The notes beneath the pieces were generated by a model. The model saw only the letters and a program-made list of their open reading frames with translations. It searched no databases and was not told where the DNA came from. From Planctomycetota bacterium (GTDB lineage: Bacteria; Planctomycetota; Planctomycetia; Isosphaerales; Isosphaeraceae), in contig JAJYCH010000293.1 of NCBI GenBank assembly GCA_021778575.1, positions 1 to 6,376 of the forward strand: a stretch of 6,376 bases of DNA, read 5' to 3'. Position 1 is the first letter of the stretch. Each line of letters opens with the position of its first letter. The position numbers and the translations under genes were made by a program. Shown here one piece after another: positions 4,316 through 6,376 of this stretch.

Positions 4316-6376
4316 TCAGGGCGTTGGCGGTCGAAAGCGATCGAGCATCTCGCGGAGCGCGACGGGCGAGATCGGTTTGGACAGGTAGTCGTCCATTCCG
4401 GCGTCGAGACAGCGCTGGCAGTCTTCGCGTAAAGCGTAGGCGGTCAAGGCCACGATCGGGGTCCGTCGGCCGATCAACGCTTCCTGGCGACGGATCTCGG
4501 CCGTCGCGCCGAACCCGTCCATGATCGGCATCTGAACATCCATCAGGATCAGGTCGAATTTCTCGCGAGCGACCAGGTCGACGGCCTCCTGGCCATTCGA
4601 GACGACAGTCACTTCATGGCCGATCCGGCTGATCAATCCTCGGGCGACCAGTTGATTGACGGCGTTATCTTCGGCCACAAGAATGCGGAGAGCCTGAGTC
4701 TGCTGAATTTGGGGCGGTGCGACAGGCGCGGTCGGGTTTTCGGGAACCGTCGTGCTTCCCTCGGAGTGTTTCAGGGTAAGAATCACCCAGAATCGACTCC
4801 CCTTCCCCACCTTACTTTTGAAGTCGATCTCTCCTTCCATCAGATCGACCAGCTTCCGACAGATCGCCAGCCCCAGGCCGGTGCCGGCCGAGGCGCGGAT
4901 GTTACCATCCTCGCCTTGTGTGAAACTCTCGAAGATCGAGGTTCGGAACGACTCGGGAATTCCGATTCCCGTATCTTCCACCTCGATTTTGATCCGGGCT
5001 TCGGTCGGTCCGTCGTGGACAAGATCGCCACGGATCTTGACCTCTCCCTGGTCGGTAAATTTGATGGCGTTGCCGGCCAGGTTGGTCAGGATCTGGCGGA
5101 TTCTGATCGAGTCGCCCAGTAAATCGCTGGGAAGATCGGCGGCGACCTCGACCGAGAGTTTCACTCCCTTCTGACGAGCCTTGGGCTCAAGCAGGTCGCT
5201 TAACTCGTAGAGCATCGATCGGAGGTCGAGCTCCGCCGGAACGATTGTCATCTTCCCCGCCTCGATCTTGGAGAGGTCGAGAATATCGTTGATCACCGTC
5301 ATCAAGGCGTCGCCGCTCGCGCGGATCGTCCTCACGTATTTCACTTGTGACTCATTGAGCGGGCTGTCGAGCAGCAGTTCGCTGAGCCCGATCACACCGT
5401 TCATCGGAGTCCGGATCTCGTGGCACATATTTGCCAGGAAGTCGGTCTTGGCGCGGTTGGCCGATTCAGCTCGGGCCTTGGCGTCCTTGAGCATCAACGC
5501 CTGCTGTTCGACCTCGATCCGGGCCTTTTCCAGTCGTCGAGCATGCTCCTCCAGGAGCTTTCGCGCTCGATTTTTCTCGGTCAGATCAAAATGAATCGCA
5601 ATGAAGCCGATGACCATACCCATCTCATTCAGAACCGGGTCGATCTTCAGATCGACGGGCGTGATCTCCGGTTCACCGAGGCGTCTGACCTCGATCTCAC
5701 CATGCCAGGAACCGCCCCGGACCAGCGTGGCCTCAAGAATCTCGTTCCTGATCCGATGATCCACCACCGGCGCCGAGACCGAGCGCCTTGGTAGGTCGTC
5801 GAGATCGATCTGGCAAAGATCCACGAACGCCTGGTTCACGAAGGTCGGATGCCCCTTCTCGTCAGCGATCAGGATCGCCTCGCTCGAAGCCGCGATCGCC
5901 TTCTGAACGCGGACCAGTTCGATCTCGGTCCTGGCCCCTCTTCGCAAGCTGGTCCGCAGGATGGCCTCGATGACCGACGTTCGGATCTCGCTGGCCGAGG
6001 CGAGATCAATGGTCTCCCACGGCTGGGACCGACCGAGAATCGACGATCGCCACGACTCGAACGACTTTCGAGGCAGGAGTTGAACGCTCCGATCGTTGAT
6101 GACAATATCTTTATGAGGTTCTCCGCCCCAGTTGATCTCCTGGACGATCTCCGAGCGGAACCAGATCAGATGTGTCGGAGTGAGTCGGCTGATCTCGGCG
6201 ACGAGCACGCCACTCGCCTGAGCAATTCCCGCGAACGAAGGCTCGGCCTCTCCCAGCGCGTCGGTCGAATAGACCGAACCCGGATGAGCAGCCGTCACCC
6301 AATCACGAATCCGCAGGATTGTACCCACGTCGGGGACCGAGCCCATGATGAGCACGTCGGAATTTACACTGATTCC
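4316..6376 (-). CDS. Phytochrome-type hybrid histidine kinase (PHY-PAS-HisKA-HATPase-REC), 5' end outside window
   Basis: This is the C-terminal part (686 visible residues) of a hybrid sensor kinase. Numbering below counts from a GTG at 6355. Residues 1-135 look like a phytochrome PHY domain: TDALGEAEP (31-39), [11 protein letters not shown] (47-57), [18 protein letters not shown] (65-82) and the tongue motif PRKSF (95-99). Then come a PAS domain (about 150-262), a coiled coil (262-305), HisKA with [10 protein letters not shown] (His312), and HATPase with NLAGNAIKF (Asn429), DTGIGI (461-466) and GTGLGL (491-496). A proline-rich linker (about 538-550) leads to a receiver domain with EDN (562-564), phospho-acceptor Asp606 in [13 protein letters not shown] (636-639) and Lys660. 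All phosphotransfer residues are present. The frame is open to the window edge, and a PHY domain should follow PAS and GAF chromophore domains, so the GTG at 6355 is not the true start. No transmembrane segment is visible. It is convergent with sat-cysC (94-nt gap), so a shared role is not implied. Light sensing is inferred from the family. Confidence 0.93.
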   Translation of the reverse strand, partial: GISVNSDVLIMGSVPDVGTILRIRDWVTAAHPGSVYSTDALGEAEPSFAGIAQASGVLVAEISRLTPTHLIWFRSEIVQEINWGGEPHKDIVINDRSVQLLPRKSFESWRSSILGRSQPWETIDLASASEIRTSVIEAILRTSLRRGARTEIELVRVQKAIAASSEAILIADEKGHPTFVNQAFVDLCQIDLDDLPRRSVSAPVVDHRIRNEILEATLVRGGSWHGEIEVRRLGEPEITPVDLKIDPVLNEMGMVIGFIAIHFDLTEKNRARKLLEEHARRLEKARIEVEQQALMLKDAKARAESANRAKTDFLANMCHEIRTPMNGVIGLSELLLDSPLNESQVKYVRTIRASGDALMTVINDILDLSKIEAGKMTIVPAELDLRSMLYELSDLLEPKARQKGVKLSVEVAADLPSDLLGDSIRIRQILTNLAGNAIKFTDQGEVKIRGDLVHDGPTEARIKIEVEDTGIGIPESFRTSIFESFTQGEDGNIRASAGTGLGLAICRKLVDLMEGEIDFKSKVGKGSRFWVILTLKHSEGSTTVPENPTAPVAPPQIQQTQALRILVAEDNAVNQLVARGLISRIGHEVTVVSNGQEAVDLVAREKFDLILMDVQMPIMDGFGATAEIRRQEALIGRRTPIVALTAYALREDCQRCLDAGMDDYLSKPISPVALREMLDRFRPPTP

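Overview
The window is GC-rich DNA with long intergenic gaps. It probably comes from a planctomycete of the Isosphaeraceae/Gemmataceae type. This rests on a YdjY-like protein of the kind abundant in planctomycetes, on a fused ATP sulfurylase-APS kinase with the SATTAPAG..PYGG N-terminus I associate with that group, and on single genes separated by 100-400 nt. The placement is from memory of these families, not from a search.

Layout: (1) 1-597 (+), the 3' part of a YdjY-like protein gene. (2) 598-791, a gap with a dyad and a weak candidate promoter. (3) 792-1508 (+), cysH, an iron-sulfur APS/PAPS reductase. (4) 1509-1930, a 422-nt gap with a perfect 11-bp hairpin just after cysH and a candidate promoter for the next gene. 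(5) 1931-2341 (+), an Rrf2-family regulator most like CymR. (6) 2461-4221 (+), a bifunctional sulfate adenylyltransferase/adenylylsulfate kinase that appears to start at a rare ATT codon, followed by a good intrinsic terminator. (7) 4316-6376 (-), a convergent hybrid histidine kinase. Its first visible segment is a phytochrome PHY domain, so the gene runs off the right edge.

Genes 3, 5 and 6 form a compact assimilatory sulfate-reduction locus. Sat activates sulfate to APS, the APS kinase domain makes PAPS, and CysH reduces APS and/or PAPS to sulfite. The Rrf2 protein between them is a natural candidate for a cysteine/sulfur-responsive regulator. It lacks the cysteine cluster of the iron-sulfur Rrf2 proteins, as CymR does. 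Sulfite reductase and PAP phosphatase genes are not in the window.

No mobile element, CRISPR array, tRNA or rRNA was seen, and there is no clearly new multi-gene system. The points most worth a second look are the ATT start of sat-cysC, the phytochrome identity of the edge-truncated kinase, the CymR-like regulator, and short motifs shared by the upstream regions of the three sulfur-locus genes.
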